In this document: one piece after another, positions 30,250 to 43,236 of the stretch
Layout: every line of letters begins with the position of its first letter
How positions within the stretch are numbered: position 1 is the stretch's first letter
Assembly (NCBI GenBank): GCA_035771165.1
Contig: JAWNZC010000106.1
Coordinates: forward strand, 2,055,501 to 2,119,500
Origin: Paragorgia papillata
Taxonomy: Eukaryota > Cnidaria > Anthozoa > Scleralcyonacea > Coralliidae
Direction of reading: 5' to 3'
Length of the DNA stretch: 64,000 nucleotides
Notes under the pieces: generated by a model
Database searches by the model: none
Told to the model about the DNA's origin: nothing
What the model saw: only the letters and a program-made list of their open reading frames with translations
Position numbers and translations under genes: made by a program

Positions 30250-32267
30250 ATGTAAAGCAACATTTATGCAACATTTCAAAGCTGTTTGCCAATCAGCTCA
30301 GCGAGAAACTCTCTGTGAATGCATCATTACGCATGACGGAAGTATTAGTTGCCTGTTGCCTATGCCGGAAGTTTGACGTTTCAAACATTTCGCTGTAATT
30401 TTGTCTCTTGTACAGTGCTTGTTGTGCTTGGCTATATAATAAAACAGTTATACCATTCGCTCTCGTCGTATACGAACTAATAGCCAACTCGGCGAAGCGC
30501 CTCGTTGGTTATGAGCTCATATACGACTCGAGCTCATGGTATAACTGTTAATTAGTATCAACCAACTAGTGGTCTATTACAAATTCGGCATTCTGATTGG
30601 CTAAGCACTAGTGGTCTATTGGTGATAGACCACTAGTAGGTTATCCAATGACAAACCTTATAGCTGGAATACTCCTATTCTGACCAATCAGAAGCCACGA
30701 CATATTCACGCTGCGAGCAAAACCTGGGAACTAGGCCAAACATGGCGTCCGCTAAAATTTATATACGAATGATGAAATCGCGAAAACATTGGCCCAAAAG
30801 TAATGGAAAATTGTTCAGTTTGACATTTTGAATAAGAAAATGAATTCGCTTATAGTTCTGTGTGGTTGATCTAGTGGAAGTCCTTGTCCTTTACATAAAG
30901 TCACACATATATGCCTATGGAGTATATCTACACCAAATTTGAAGCAAAATAATTACAATCTCGTTTTTTGTGAGCGATTGTTTATCATGTGCCATCGAAC
31001 TACTGTATCTACATTTTGAATGGGTAGACGTCTGCAAACGAAAAGGTAAAACTATCTGAAAATTTGGAACAATGTTTGATAAGACTTATTTACGTTAAAG
31101 AAAAGTTGTTTTTTTACGAGCAGATAGTCAACTCGGCTTCGTCTCGTTGACTATCAGCTCATAGAAAACTCGGTCTCGTTGTCTAATTGTCAATTAGCAT
31201 ATGCCTCACAGGTGAATAGTGCTTTTCACGCAATCTGATTGGTTCCTCTAGCTCAGGATATCCTGCACTATTTCACCTGCGGCGATGAAACAAAATGGCG
31301 GCCAGTTTTGCATTGTTTACCGAAGCAGGAGATCAGTTGTTGATAAACAGAGCTGATGTAGTAGAATAACGAGAACACTCAACAAAATTAGAGTATAGCC
31401 ATTAATATATTCAAAAGTTCTAAAAACTGTTTTGTCGACAAATATCGAGTACGCCAAGTTGCTAGAGTCCGTGTCTTGTATGAAATACCAAAAAATCTAA
31501 GAATGTTAAACTTGTTATTTCGTTTATGAGGTATATGCTAAAACAATTATTCACCTCACATCCAGCACTATATTCACCTCCATCCACTTCGGTGAACTAT
31601 TCTCTACCTCCCTTGAGGGTTCGATATAGCGGGGTTCCACTGTCATTTGCCTGTCGAATTTTAATTTTATTCAGTCTGGTTTCTGCAGCATTTAATTACT
31701 GAATCGACTATTACAATACGGTAATTTAACGCCATATTGCCATAGTGATATCGACTGTTTCGAACGTCGAGCTTGCCATGTGCTGATGTGCCGAACTTAA
31801 TACATATTAAGTTCGACAAAGTTCGACGTGGTTTCAAACGCCGAGCCTAACATGTCGAACTTAACTGCTAGTGGCGAGCATTTGTTGGTTTTGGTCAGTG
31901 GCCACCTACGCGAATGTGCCGCTTAACATGAATAATGAGCAATGAATCCCACGAGGTTTTCGTTTTTCTTGTCTATTTCTCATTATTTTCTTGTCGGAAA
32001 ATAGTGACGGTAAATCAGAAGAGAACGAGAAAAGAAAACAGAATAATTGTGAGTAGATGATTGAACTTGAATCTGCCTTACACTAGCCTGCTGTCAGTTG
32101 AATGCGGCACGTATCTCTGCGCGCCGTCCGATTGACTTCTTCATCTTCTTCACATGCCGGCGCGCTACTACAAGTTATGCACTTATATTTCGTAATTTGT
32201 TCGCAACACAAAAAAACTCACGTTACAGCGAGAAAAACTAAGACAACACGTTTTTTTGTCAATTGCA

Positions 32268-32420
32268 TTAGGTTTGGCACATGATAAGTTCGACGGTTGA
32301 AACCACGTTGCGCTTTGGTCGTTCTACTCGACCGAAGCGGTCGGACTTAACTTTGCGGTCGAACTTAATTAAAACAGTTGAACTTAATTGTTTCAAATGT
32401 CGAACTTATCATGTGCTTAA
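32268..32420. repeat. Palindromic MITE (TTCGGCACATG family), unit copy 2
   Basis: Same as 26,755-26,907 at +5,513. Confidence 0.6.
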
Positions 32421-32526
32421 TTCAAACTATTGAGTTCGGCACATGGAAAGTTCGACGTTTGAAACGGGCCACGTCTGCCGTTTGATTTTAGTTTTGTGGC
32501 TAAGTTGTTCGCATTTGTGATAGTAA

Positions 32527-32713
32527 AGCCTGGTTTTCTTTCACTAGCGACGTAAGCGTCAGCATAACGACGTACGCAAGCGCAGTAAGCACTTCAAGGT
32601 CAATTTAACACTTTGTTTTCCCTAAATTCAAAGGTGTTCATCTACCATGAAATGCTTACTGCGCTTGCGTACGTCGTTATGCTTACGCTTACGTCGCTAG
32701 TGAAAACCAGGCT
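32527..32713. mobile_element. Harbinger-like MITE, unit copy 2
   Basis: Ends AGCCTGG / CCAGGCT with TAA at 32,524-32,526 and 32,714-32,716. Copied as part of the unit rather than inserted independently. Confidence 0.78.
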
Positions 32714-32932
32714 TAAAAGATGATATTTCGGAAGAACTAAAGTTGTAATTTACTATCTGATAGAAACAACGACCAATAGCGCACAACTACGATAAGAACA
32801 ATGTCAAACGCAAATGTTAAAATGGCTGTTAAGGGCGGTGTCTTTTAATTTCGATCGTAAAAAAAGTGTAAAATGTACTGATCAACCAATTTTGCTCATG
32901 CTATCGATTGTCTTTCTTACAGAAGAAAGGTA

Positions 32933-33268
32933 GTCAGACGGACTTTGAAATACTTAAAGGAAAAGCATGGTCACCCAAACAAAGACACCATTGTTGGAGA
33001 GTGTACCAGAGTCTGTGAATCAGGAACAGACTTTCAGTGCAAGTTCCACGTGATATACTTAGCTTGAATTACAGTCCATATGTGAGCGATATGTACGTCT
33101 CCAATCTCCATGGCACACGCCTTTATGAACACTTGTTTAACGTCGACGAAAATGTGGGAACACTGGAAAGCTAAACACAATACATGGCGCACCATTCTAT
33201 ACCGTGATGATGTTTGGGGCTGTCATGAAAGCCATGTTAGTATATTAAACAAGTGGAAATGGCACCAG
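32933..33268 (+). pseudogene. Exon-like segment of unknown gene, unit copy 2
   Basis: Same acceptor, internal stops and donor as in copy 1, at +5,513, with a G to C change in the GGGAAGACTGG region. Confidence 0.4.
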
Positions 33269-33377
33269 GTAGGCGAGCATTTGTCATATGTCAGAATTTA
33301 AATTAATAAGCTAAATCTTTCGATAACATCCGGGGGCCTCACCTATACGATAACATGACTTACCTGAGTGTCAGGCA

Positions 33378-33776
33378 TTATTCTCGTCTTCCTCTAAAAA
33401 GCAAGTGGGGGCGAGGCAGACGGACTGGCGAGAAGACAAGAAATAAAGCCTGATACAATTCTTTATCTGGCCGCTTTCCACCCCTAAATGGATTTTCTGA
33501 ACCTCCAATCGACGCAGCTTTAATCGCACAATCTAGCCGCTCCAAGTTTGCAATTTGCTGTTTCCTTAAGTATTCAAGCGAACTCACGACTACACTCCAG
33601 AATTGTTTCGAAGTAATTCCTTCACGAGCTTGCTTATACATCTCGTAACTCTCTCCGTAGACGCTTGGGAGAAGTTGGTATATTAAATTCTTGCCTTGAC
33701 CAGTACGGAGTACAGCTAGCAGCACATCTTCATTAAACAGGACTTTTTCTATACATTCACACTCTACAATGTACAT
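33378..33776 (-). pseudogene. RecQ-helicase-like fragment B, unit copy 2
   Basis: Protein reading identical to copy 1, including the degenerate AVLRTGQGKN motif. The loss of the motif therefore predates the triplication. Confidence 0.7.
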
Positions 33777-33910
33777 TCTTTAGAATTTTTACTTTAAACA
33801 TCGTCTGTGACATCGTTAAATCGCTAGATTCATTAGACGCTTTGTTAATTATGTATAAATCATAATTCATAATTATGAATGTACACAAACCAATCAGAAT
33901 AGAGCTATTC

Positions 33911-34948
33911 TAACCTGAATGTCAGGCCTTTATTTGTTCCCGCCTTCCGCTAAACCCGGCAGCGCGGGCAGAGGTGCGGGCGAGCGAGAAGGCGAGAAAA
34001 ATAAAGGCCTGAGGAAACTCTTATTAAAACCGTCTTCCGCCCACTTTGGTATTTTTAAAAAAATTAACGAGATATGATTGATATGTGTTGTCAAAAGAAC
34101 AAAGCGTATGTTTTGATTTCATCCCACAGAAATATATAGTCTTTCTCCGCGTCTGGTTTTAGTCCAGATTAGTCTAGGTAGATTTGCAATAAATACACGA
34201 GCTCGAATTGAAGGCGTTTGTCCATGGTATCTAGATCGATCTAGAGAAGACGGGTCCACTTTTCTGACAACCATTGTTCAGCACTGCCATAAACAACTTG
34301 GACTTTCGCATCGGCTTCGCCTTATCATCAAACGAAGGACCCAAGTAGACTGCTTTTCGCAAGGTCTCCACCTGCTACAACGAAATTCCTCACGGCCGTG
34401 CCATGTTGAAGTCCATGAAGTTCAGAGAACACAAATGGCAATATCTGATATATCAGACTTTTACCAAAACCAGTGGGCAAAACAGCAAAGACATCTTGGC
34501 TGTCAACAGCGAGCTTTCGAATGCACGTCGTTTGTTCTGGTTTCAAAGACTCATGCATAGCCGAAATATGTCAATGAATTTAACAAAGCGGTTTCGAAAT
34601 ATCCTTCTATGGTTTGATTTTCCGACATAATAAATGATTAAATGAATGAATTGGTCACAGAAATGTACACGATAAACACATTCGAGAAATGGCGATGACC
34701 TTGTCACGGTGTGCACCTTGACGGTGCACCTTTGGCCAAGTTGTTTATCTGAATGAACCAATCAAAATCCTTACTTCAATTAGTCAGCCAATCAGAGCTC
34801 CCGTCCATGAGATGGACGCAGTCCCCACAGTGTTGTTAAAAGTTTCCTCAGGCCTTTATTTTTCTCGCCTTCAAGCTCGCCCTCACCTCTGCCCGCGCTG
34901 CCGGGTTAGCGGAAGGCGGGAACAAATAAAGGCCTGACATTCAGGTTA
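33911..34948. mobile_element. TIR element with 9-bp duplication carrying a RecQ fragment, unit copy 2
   Basis: 1,038 bp, with GAGCTATTC at 33,902-33,910 and 34,949-34,957. One base shorter than copy 1 near 34,890. Confidence 0.8.
34328..34558 (-). pseudogene. RecQ-helicase-like fragment A, unit copy 2
   Basis: Same motif I as copy 1 (AVLPTGFGKSLIYQ). A one-base deletion in the TTTTT run near 34,355 changes the tail to SSLLGSFV, so the readings after LAK differ between copies. Confidence 0.82.
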
Positions 34949-35648
34949 GAGCTATTCGGGCTTTTTTGTCTTATGACCGACCAATCAGACGAAAAAGCCC
35001 AAATCCGGCTTTTTACATGAGGCCATGTAAAGAATTGTATCAGGCCCTCTTTCCCTTCCTCCGCCTGCAAATTCCCCGCCTCCTGGGAAGGGGAAAGCGG
35101 ACCTGACTCTGTCAGATTACACCTACGAAATAACATTGAACTAAAAATAACTGGAACGCTACGTTCAACCGGAAGTTTGAAGCCAAATTATGCAAGTCGT
35201 ACCCAGCCTTTCCACGAAAAAAAAAACAACACGGCCAAAACAAAAAAAGTAGAAACACGCGTGGAAGTGCGTGTCTGGGAGTCAAAACTGGCTTCATGGC
35301 AGTCAAATTTTGGCTTCAAGATTTGTATGCGCAGTTTACTGAACGTAGCGTTCCAGTTATTTTTAGTTCAATGCGAAATAATGGCTTTTGGCAGTATACC
35401 ACGTAACTGGCCAATATTCCGTACATACTGCGGGCGCAGAAATGTGATTGTCACAAAATGGCCATGAAAGCTGTGTTTGATTTTGATTGTTATGCATCTC
35501 AGAATTTTGAAGATAACTATACTGTCTTTGACTTTACTGAAATATCTGATGTAGAATTCGCCAAAGGGGTAATATTATTATTAATATTGTTATCGTTGTT
35601 TTGAATTACGTTAAAATATGGTATTATGTTCACTCTATCGTGCGATCG

Positions 35649-35763
35649 ATTTCTTGCATGAGGCTGGCGATGACTGGTTACAGCCGATGAGCTTGACGAA
35701 CTTCCTTCGATATTTTCGCGCGACGTGGCTGATGTAGACGATGTCGATTGAGAGGAAGCCAAA
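35649..35763 (-). pseudogene. 115-bp zinc-finger-exon piece, unit copy 2
   Basis: Same piece as at 30,136-30,249, again at the unit end, within a frame 35,517-35,792 that crosses the junction to copy 3. Confidence 0.8.
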
Positions 35764-37784
35764 TGTAAAGCAACATTTATGCAACATTTCAAAGCTGTTT
35801 GCCAATCAGCTCAGCGAGAAACTCTCTGTGAATGCATCATTACGCATGACGGAAGTATTAGTTGCCTGTTGCCTATGCCGGAAGTTTGACGTTTCAAACA
35901 TTTCGCTGTAATTTTGTCTCTTGTACAGTGCTTGTTGTGCTTGGCTATATAATAAAACAGTTTATACCATTCGCTCTCGTCGTATACGAACTAATAGCCA
36001 ACTCGGCGAAGCGCCTCGTTGGTTATGAGCTCATATACGACTCGAGCTCATGGTATAACTGTTAATTAGTATCAACCAACTAGTGGTCTATTACAAATTC
36101 GGCATTCTGATTGGCTAAGCACTAGTGGTCTATTGGTGATAGACCACTAGTAGGTTATCCAATGACAAACCTTATAGCTGGAATACTCCTATTCTGACCA
36201 ATCAGAAGCCACGACATATTCACGCTGCGAGCAAAACCTGGGAACTAGGCCAAACATGGCGTCCGCTAAAATTTATATACGAATGATGAAATCGCGAAAA
36301 CATTGGCCCAAAAGTAATGGAAAATTGTTCAGTTTGACATTTTGAATAAGAAAATGAATTCGCTTATAGTTCTGTGTGGTTGATCTAGTGGAAGTCCTTG
36401 TCCTTTACATAAAGTCACACATATATGCCTATGGAGTATATCTACACCAAATTTGAAGCAAAATAATTACAATCTCGTTTTTTGTGAGCGATTGTTTATC
36501 ATGTGCCATCGAACTACTGTATCTACATTTTGAATGGGTAGACGTCTGCAAACGAAAAGGTAAAACTATCTGAAAATTTGGAACAATGTTTGATAAGACT
36601 TATTTACGTTAAAGAAAAGTTGTTTTTTTTACGAGCAGATAGTCAACTCGGCTTCGTCTCGTTGACTATCAGCTCATAGAAAACTCGGTCTCGTTGTCTA
36701 ATTGTCAATTAGCATATGCCTCACAGGTGAATAGTGCTTTTCACGCAATCTGATTGGTTCCTCTAGCTCAGGATATCCTGCACTATTTCACCTGCGGCGA
36801 TGAAACAAAATGGCGGCCAGTTTTGCATTGTTTACCGAAGCAGGAGATCAGTTGTTGATAAACAGAGCTGATGTAGTAGAATAACGAGAACACTCAACAA
36901 AATTAGAGTATAGCCATTAATATATTCAAAAGTTCTAAAAACTGTTTTGTCGACAAATATCGAGTACGCCAAGTTGCTAGAGTCCGTGTCTTGTATGAAA
37001 TACCAAAAAATCTAAGAATGTTAAACTTGTTATTTCGTTTATGAGGTATATGCTAAAACAATTATTCACCTCACATCCAGCACTATATTCACCTCCATCC
37101 ACTTCGGTGAACTATTCTCTACCTCCCTTGAGGGTTCGATTATAGCGGGGTTCCACTGTCATTTGCCTGTCGAATTTTAATTTTATTCAGTCTGGTTTCT
37201 GCAGCATTTAATTACTGAATCGACTATTACAATACGGTAATTTAACGCCATATTGCCATAGTGATATCGACTGTTTCGAACGTCGAGCTTGCCATGTGCT
37301 GATGTGCCAAACTTAATACATATTAAGTTCGACAAAGTTCGACGTGGTTTCAAACGCCGAGCCTAACATGTCGAACTTAACTGCTAGTGGCGAGCATTTG
37401 TTGGTTTTGGTCAGTGGCCACCTACGCGAATGTGCCGCTTAACATGAATAATGAGCAATGAATCCCACGAGGTTTTCGTTTTTCTTGTCTATTTCTCATT
37501 ATTTTCTTGTCGGAAAATAGTGACGGTAAATCAGAAGAGAACGAGAAAAGAAAACAGAATAATTGTGAGTAGATGATTGAACTTGAATCTGCCTTACACT
37601 AGCCTGCTGTCAGTTGAATGCGGCACGTATCTCTGCGCGCCGTCCGATTGACTTCTTCATCTTCTTCACATGCCGGCGCGCTACTACAAGTTATGCACTT
37701 ATATTTCGTAATTTGTTCGCAACACAAAAAAACTCGCGTTACAGCGAGAAAAACTAAGACAAACACGTTTTTTTGTCAATTGCA

Positions 37785-37937
37785 TTAGGTTTGGCACATG
37801 ATAAGTTCGACGTTTGAAACCACGTTGCGCTTTGGTCGTTCTACTCGACCGAAGCGGTCGGACTTAACTTTGCGGTCGAACTTAATTAAAACAGTTGAAC
37901 TTAATTGTTTCAAATGTCGAACTTATCATGTGCTTAA
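37785..37937. repeat. Palindromic MITE (TTCGGCACATG family), unit copy 3
   Basis: Same element as in copies 1 and 2. The left arm here has GACGTTTGAAACC where the others have GACGGTTGAAACC. Confidence 0.6.
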
Positions 37938-38043
37938 TTCAAACTATTGAGTTCGGCACATGGAAAGTTCGACGTTTGAAACGGGCCACGTCTGCCGTTT
38001 GATTTTAGTTTTGTGGCCAAGTTGTTCGCATTTGTGATAGTAA

Positions 38044-38230
38044 AGCCTGGTTTTCTTTCACTAGCGACGTAAGCGTCAGCATAACGACGTACGCAAGCGC
38101 AGTAAGCACTTCAAGGTCAATTTAACACTTTGTTTTCCCTAAATTCAAAGGTGTTCATCTACCATGAAATGCTTACTGCGCTTGCGTACGTCGTTATGCT
38201 TACGCTTACGTCGCTAGTGAAAACCAGGCT
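38044..38230. mobile_element. Harbinger-like MITE, unit copy 3
   Basis: Ends AGCCTGG / CCAGGCT with TAA at 38,041-38,043 and 38,231-38,233; 187 bp as in the other units. Confidence 0.78.
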
Positions 38231-38465
38231 TAAAAGATGATATTTCGGAAGAACTAAAGTTGTAATTTACTATCTGATAGAAACAACGACCAATAGCGCA
38301 CAACTACGATAAGAACAATGTCAAACGCAAATGTTAAAATGGCTGTTAAGGGCAGCTGTTAAGTTTAATAGCAAACCGCGGTGTCTTTTAATTTCGATCG
38401 TAAAAAAAGTGTAAAATGTACTGATCAACCAATTTTGCTCATGCTATCGATTGTCTTTCTTACAG

Positions 38466-38797
38466 AGGAAAGGTAGTCAGACGGACTTTGAAATACTTAA
38501 AGGAAAAGCATGGTCACCCAAACAAAGACACCATTGTTGGAGAGTGTACCAGAGTCTGTGAATCAGGAACAGACTTTCAGTGCAAGTTCCACGTGATATA
38601 CTTAGCTTGAATTACAGTCCATATGTGAGCGATATGTACGTCTCCATGGCACACGCCTTTATGAACACTTGTTTAACGTCGACGAAAATGTGGGAACACT
38701 GGAAAGCTAAACACAATACATGGCGCACCATTCTATACCGTGATGATGTTTGGGGCTGTCATGAAAGCCATGTTAGTATATTAAACAAGTGGAAATG
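38466..38797 (+). pseudogene. Exon-like segment of unknown gene, unit copy 3
   Basis: As in copies 1 and 2, but after the TTACAG acceptor it reads AGGAAAGG, and seven bases (CCAATCT) are missing near 38,645, shifting the second frame. Donor CACCAG|GTAGG kept. Confidence 0.4.
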
Positions 38798-38913
38798 GCA
38801 CCAGGTAGGCGAGCATTTGTCATATGTCAGAATTTAAATTAATAAGCTAAATCTTTCGATAACATCCGGGGGCCTCACCTATACGATAACATGACTTACC
38901 TGAGTGTCAGGCA

Positions 38914-39312
38914 TTATTCTCGTCTTCCTCTAAAAAGCAAGTGGGGGCGAGGCAGACGGACTGGCGAGAAGACAAGAAATAAAGCCTGATACAATTCTTT
39001 ATCTGGCCGCTTTCCACCCCTAAATGGATTTTCTGAACCTCCAATCGACGCAGCTTTAATCGCACAATCCAGCCGCTCCAAGTTTGCAATTTGCTGTTTC
39101 CTTAAGTATTCAAGCGAACTCACGACTACACTCCAGAATTGTTTCGAAGTAATTCCTTCACGAGCTTGCTTATACATCTCGTAACTCTCTCCGTAGACGC
39201 TTGGGAGAAGTTGGTATATTAAATTCTTGCCTTGACCAGTACGGAGTACAGCTAGCAGCACATCTTCATTAAACAGGACTTTTTCTATACATTCACACTC
39301 TACAATGTACAT
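38914..39312 (-). pseudogene. RecQ-helicase-like fragment B, unit copy 3
   Basis: Same protein reading as in copies 1 and 2, with one silent-looking change in the codons for ERLDCA. Confidence 0.7.
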
Positions 39313-39446
39313 TCTTTAGAATTTTTACTTTAAACATCGTCTGTGACATCGTTAAATCGCTAGATTCATTAGACGCTTTGTTAATTATGTATAAATCATA
39401 ATTCATAATTATGAATGTACACAAACCAATCAGAATAGAGCTATTC

Positions 39447-40483
39447 TAACCTGAATGTCAGGCCTTTATTTGTTCCCGCCTTCCGCTAAACCCGGCAGCG
39501 CGGGCAGAGGTGCGGGCGAGCGAGAAGGCGAGAAAAATAAAGGCCTGAGGAAACTCTTATTAAAACCGTCTTCCGCCCACTTTGGTATTTTTAAAAAATT
39601 AACGAGATATGATTGATATGTGTTGTCAAAAGAACAAAGCGTATGTTTTGATTTCATCCCACAGAAATATATAGTCTTTCTCCGCGTCTGGTTTTAGTCC
39701 AGATTAGTCTAGGTAGATTTACAATAAATACACGAGCTCGAATTGAAGGCGTTTGTCCGTGGTATCTAGATCGATCTAGAGAAGACGGGTCCACTTTTCT
39801 GACAACCATTGTTCAGCACTGCCATAAACAACTTGGACTTTCGCATCGGCTTCGCCTTATCATCGAACGAAGGACCCAAGTAGACTGCTTTTCGCAAGGT
39901 CTCCACCTGCTACAACGAAATTCCTCACGGCCGTGCCATGTTGAAGTCCATGAAGTTCAGAGAACACAAATGGCAATATCTGATATATCAGACTTTTACC
40001 AAAACCAGTGGGCAAAACAGCAAAGACATCTTGGCTGTCAACAGCGAGCTTTCGAATGCACGTCGTTTGTTCTGGTTTCAAAGACTCATGCATAGCCGAA
40101 ATATGTCAATGAATTTAACAAAGCGGTTTCGAAATATCCTTCTATGGTTTGATTTTCCGACATAATAAATGATTAAATGAATGAATTGGTCACAGAAATG
40201 TACACGATAAACACATTCGAGAAATGGCGATGACCTTGTCACGGTGTGCACCTTGACGGTGCACCTTTGGCCAAGTTGTTTATCTGAATGAACCAATCAA
40301 AATCCTTACTTCAATTAGTCAGCCAATCAGAGCTCCCGTCCATGAGATGGACGCAGTCCCCACAGTGTTGTTAAAAGTTTCCTCAGGCCTTTATTTTTCT
40401 CGCCTTCAAGCTCGCCCGCACCTCTGCCCGCGCTGCCGGGTTAGCGGAAGGCGGGAACAAATAAAGGCCTGACATTCAGGTTA
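39447..40483. mobile_element. TIR element with 9-bp duplication carrying a RecQ fragment, unit copy 3
   Basis: 1,037 bp, with GAGCTATTC at 39,438-39,446 and 40,484-40,492. Confidence 0.8.
39860..40093 (-). pseudogene. RecQ-helicase-like fragment A, unit copy 3
   Basis: Motif I intact (AVLPTGFGKSLIYQ). It shares the one-base deletion of copy 2, so copies 2 and 3 are closer to each other here. Confidence 0.82.
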
Positions 40484-41182
40484 GAGCTATTCGGGCTTTT
40501 TTGTCTTATGACCGACCAATCAGACGAAAAAGCCCAAATCCGGCTTTTTACATGAGGCCATGTAAAGAATTGTATCAGGCCCTCTTTCCCTTCCTCCGCC
40601 TGCAAATTCCCCGCCTCCTGGGAAGGGGAAAGCGGACCTGACTCTGTCAGATTATACCTACGAAATAACATTGAACTAAAAATAACTGGAACGCTACGTT
40701 CAACCGGAAGTTTGAAGCCAAATTATGCAAGTCGTACCCAGCCTTTCCACGAAAAAAAACAAACACGGCCAAAACAAAAAAAGTAGAAACACGCGTGGAA
40801 GTGCGTGTCTGGGAGTCAAAACTGGCTTCATGGCAGTCAAATTTTGGCTTCAAGATTTGTATGCGCAGTTTACTGAACGTAGCGTTCCAGTTATTTTTAG
40901 TTCAATGCGAAATAATGGCTTTTGGCAGTATACCACGTAACTGGCCAATATTCCGTACATACTGCGGGCGCAGAAATGTGATTGTCACAAAATGGCCATG
41001 AAAGCTGTGTTTGATTTTGATTGTTATGCATCTCAGAATTTTGAAGATAACTATACTGTCTTTGACTTTACTGAAATATCTGATGTAGAATTCGCCAAAG
41101 GGGTAATATTATTATTAATATTGTTATCGTTGTTTTGAATTACGTTAAAATATGGTATTATGTTCACTCTATCGTGCGATCG

Positions 41183-41717
41183 ACACCATGTTGAAATGCT
41201 TTGATTTAGTCCATTAATTTTTTTCAAAACTACGAATACTGTTGCCGAGTGCCTTTAAGGGCTGATTACATGAGGCGAGTTGTCTCGTTAGGATTGGTAC
41301 TTTAGTTTTCAAACTCGCATAACTGACTAAATTTGAAAAAAAGAATTGGTTTAGTGTTTAGATGTAAACGAATGCCGACGTTAATGGAGATTTCCTTTTG
41401 CGGCCTAGGAAAGAATTTCGTGACGCTAACTATAGCCAGTTAGCCAGGACAGCTCGGGCTTTTGTAAATAGCTCCTTAAGATAATTCCTCAGTTTTGGCA
41501 CTGTGCAGCTTTTCTGCGCATAATTCTGCAATATTAATTCAAGATGTATCTAAGTGTTAGTGACGAAAACACATAAAATGTCACTAAGGAGGTTAAATCA
41601 GCCACTAATAACTTTGACAAGAAGATACTAACTTAATATTTGGTTATTGAAAAAAAAAAGTTACTGCGTTGTTTCGTATATAGATGAAATGATAGGGAAA
41701 TGCTTCATGTTCAAGCT
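41183..41717. other. No gene recognised
   Basis: Unique sequence after the end of unit copy 3. No coding region or repeat identified. Confidence 0.45.
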
Positions 41718-41721
41718 TTAA

Positions 41722-42230
41722 AGGGTATTGGCAATAAAAATTAAGTTTATCTCATTTGAAAGAACTCGTCAAATGGTATAAGAAGACCTTTTACAATTTT
41801 TCCGTAACTGTTTTGGTTTTGGAAATATTTCGACCAAACTCAGCGTGCTGTCCGCCATCTTGGAATTATGTGACGACATAAGCAGGGTGAAGTGAAATTT
41901 TTATCTTGCCAACCTTATGACATTATGAGCTAGAAACTCGTTTTTGTTGTTGCGCTATTTCCATTTTAAATTGACCCACAACATTTAAAAAGCCTTCCGT
42001 AGAAATTTGGGCACCCACGGAGTAGTTTCATCAGGTTTACCCTGCTTGTGACGTCACCAATTTCCTAGTTAATTAGAGCCAATATTACAACAAGATGGCG
42101 GACAGCACGCTGTCTTCGTCGAAATATTTCGAAACGCAAGAAAGATACAGAAAAATTACAAAAGGTCTTCTTATACCATTTGGCGAGTTCTTTCAAATGA
42201 GACAAACTTAATTTTTATTGCCAATACCCT
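41722..42230. mobile_element. MITE with TTAA duplication, 509 bp
   Basis: Ends AGGGTATTGGCAATAAAAAT / ATTTTTATTGCCAATACCCT, arms of ~140 bp, flanked by TTAA (41,718-41,721 and 42,231-42,234). Each arm ends inside with CAAGATGGCGGACAGCACGC or its inverse, so the element carries two YY1-like motifs facing each other. No coding capacity. Confidence 0.87.
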
Positions 42231-42234
42231 TTAA

Positions 42235-42896
42235 CCTTGTGTAGCTCACGTGGACACTAGGTGACCCCCACTTTTTTTCAGTTATTTCCTCCACCAGTTC
42301 TACAGCATATATGAAAGAATAGAGAAAAAATAATTTTGAGAAATTGAAATATCGTACGTTTCTCGTTCTTGCGACTTCAAAAAAACATGTAACAAGAAAG
42401 AATGTGGACGTTCTTATATCGCAAAAATGCTTGTCAGTTGTCATTTGTGTCAAATTTTCTTCCATTATTTGTTGCCACTAAATAGATCATGTATAAGTGC
42501 ATCTAAAATATCAAATATTTTTCCACTCCGTATAAACTAAGTGCTTTTATGAAGGATTTTTCAAGATCAAAAGTTAGCCAAAATAGCTACAAATTGGGAA
42601 AACAACATGGTTTACTCGCAGCTTCTCAATCGTCAATTATAGTAGAGAGACTTGGTGATATTGGTGCATATTGGATTAGACGATGGTTTTACGTTGAATT
42701 TATAATTAAGAAATGTGGTAATAAACGGTTCTTTGTTTGTGCCGTTTATTATCTGATTTCTTAATTATAAATTCCGTTTGCGTGACCTTTACCGGGTTTC
42801 AAATCTCATATACATGACCGAATATTTTTCTCTAATTGGCTAATTAGCTCATGAATTATTAATGAGTGTGAGAAGTATATAGAAATGTCACGCCAA
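42235..42896. other. No gene; one small hairpin
   Basis: A 77-bp hairpin at 42,697-42,773 has arms GAATTTATAATTAAGAAAT and the inverse. Short frames on both strands have no recognisable motif. Confidence 0.5.
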
Positions 42897-43236
42897 ACTT
42901 ATGAAGCAGTTTTCCTATATCAATAATGTCAATGGGTGTGCATATACGTATTCGATGGGCGTGCATATACGTATCCAATGAGTGTGCATGCCATATATGA
43001 ATGGGTTTGCCTGCGTATTCAATGGGTGTGCGTTGCACACCTGTCCGTTGCACACCTGACGATCAGGCTTGCACACCTGACGATTGGACTTGCACACTTG
43101 ATGACATCAGTACTTTAAGTAATCTTACTGTAAGGTTTTTCTCTCACAACCGCTGACGGTCAAAATATACAGATTCGTTCACTCGCGGTTTTATGATAAC
43201 CCAGTTGTAATCTCGGCGCATCAAAATGACGCGTCC

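Larger units (their letters stand above)
24743..30255. repeat. 5.5 kb tandem unit, copy 1
   Basis: 5,513 bp, starting GCAACATTTATGCAAC. It carries hairpin modules, a palindromic MITE, a Harbinger-like MITE, an exon-like segment, two RecQ fragments (one inside a TIR element with 9-bp duplication) and a terminal 115-bp zinc-finger-exon piece. It differs from copy 2 by scattered substitutions only. Period and colinearity were checked at more than ten landmarks. Confidence 0.95.
30256..35769. repeat. 5.5 kb tandem unit, copy 2
   Basis: 5,514 bp with all modules of copy 1 in the same order and orientation, offset +5,513. Hairpins: about 30,443-30,549; 30,562-30,640; 31,115-31,158; 31,208-31,280. 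The YY1-like motif CAAAATGGCGGCC is near 31,290. Differences from copy 1 are single bases, for example GACTGG to CACTGG in the exon-like segment. Confidence 0.95.
35770..41182. repeat. 5.5 kb tandem unit, copy 3, truncated
   Basis: Colinear with copies 1 and 2 up to TCGTGCGATCGA at 41,182, where sequence unique to this place begins; the last ~113 bp (the zinc-finger piece) are missing. It has a ~22-bp extra stretch near 38,355-38,380 (AGCTGTTAAGTTTAATAGC), several one-base insertions, and lacks CCAATCT in the exon-like segment. It is the most diverged of the three. Confidence 0.93.

Noticed and set aside
42208..42465. 85-codon minus-strand frame
   Set aside because: Begins in unique DNA and ends in the MITE arm; no recognisable motif.
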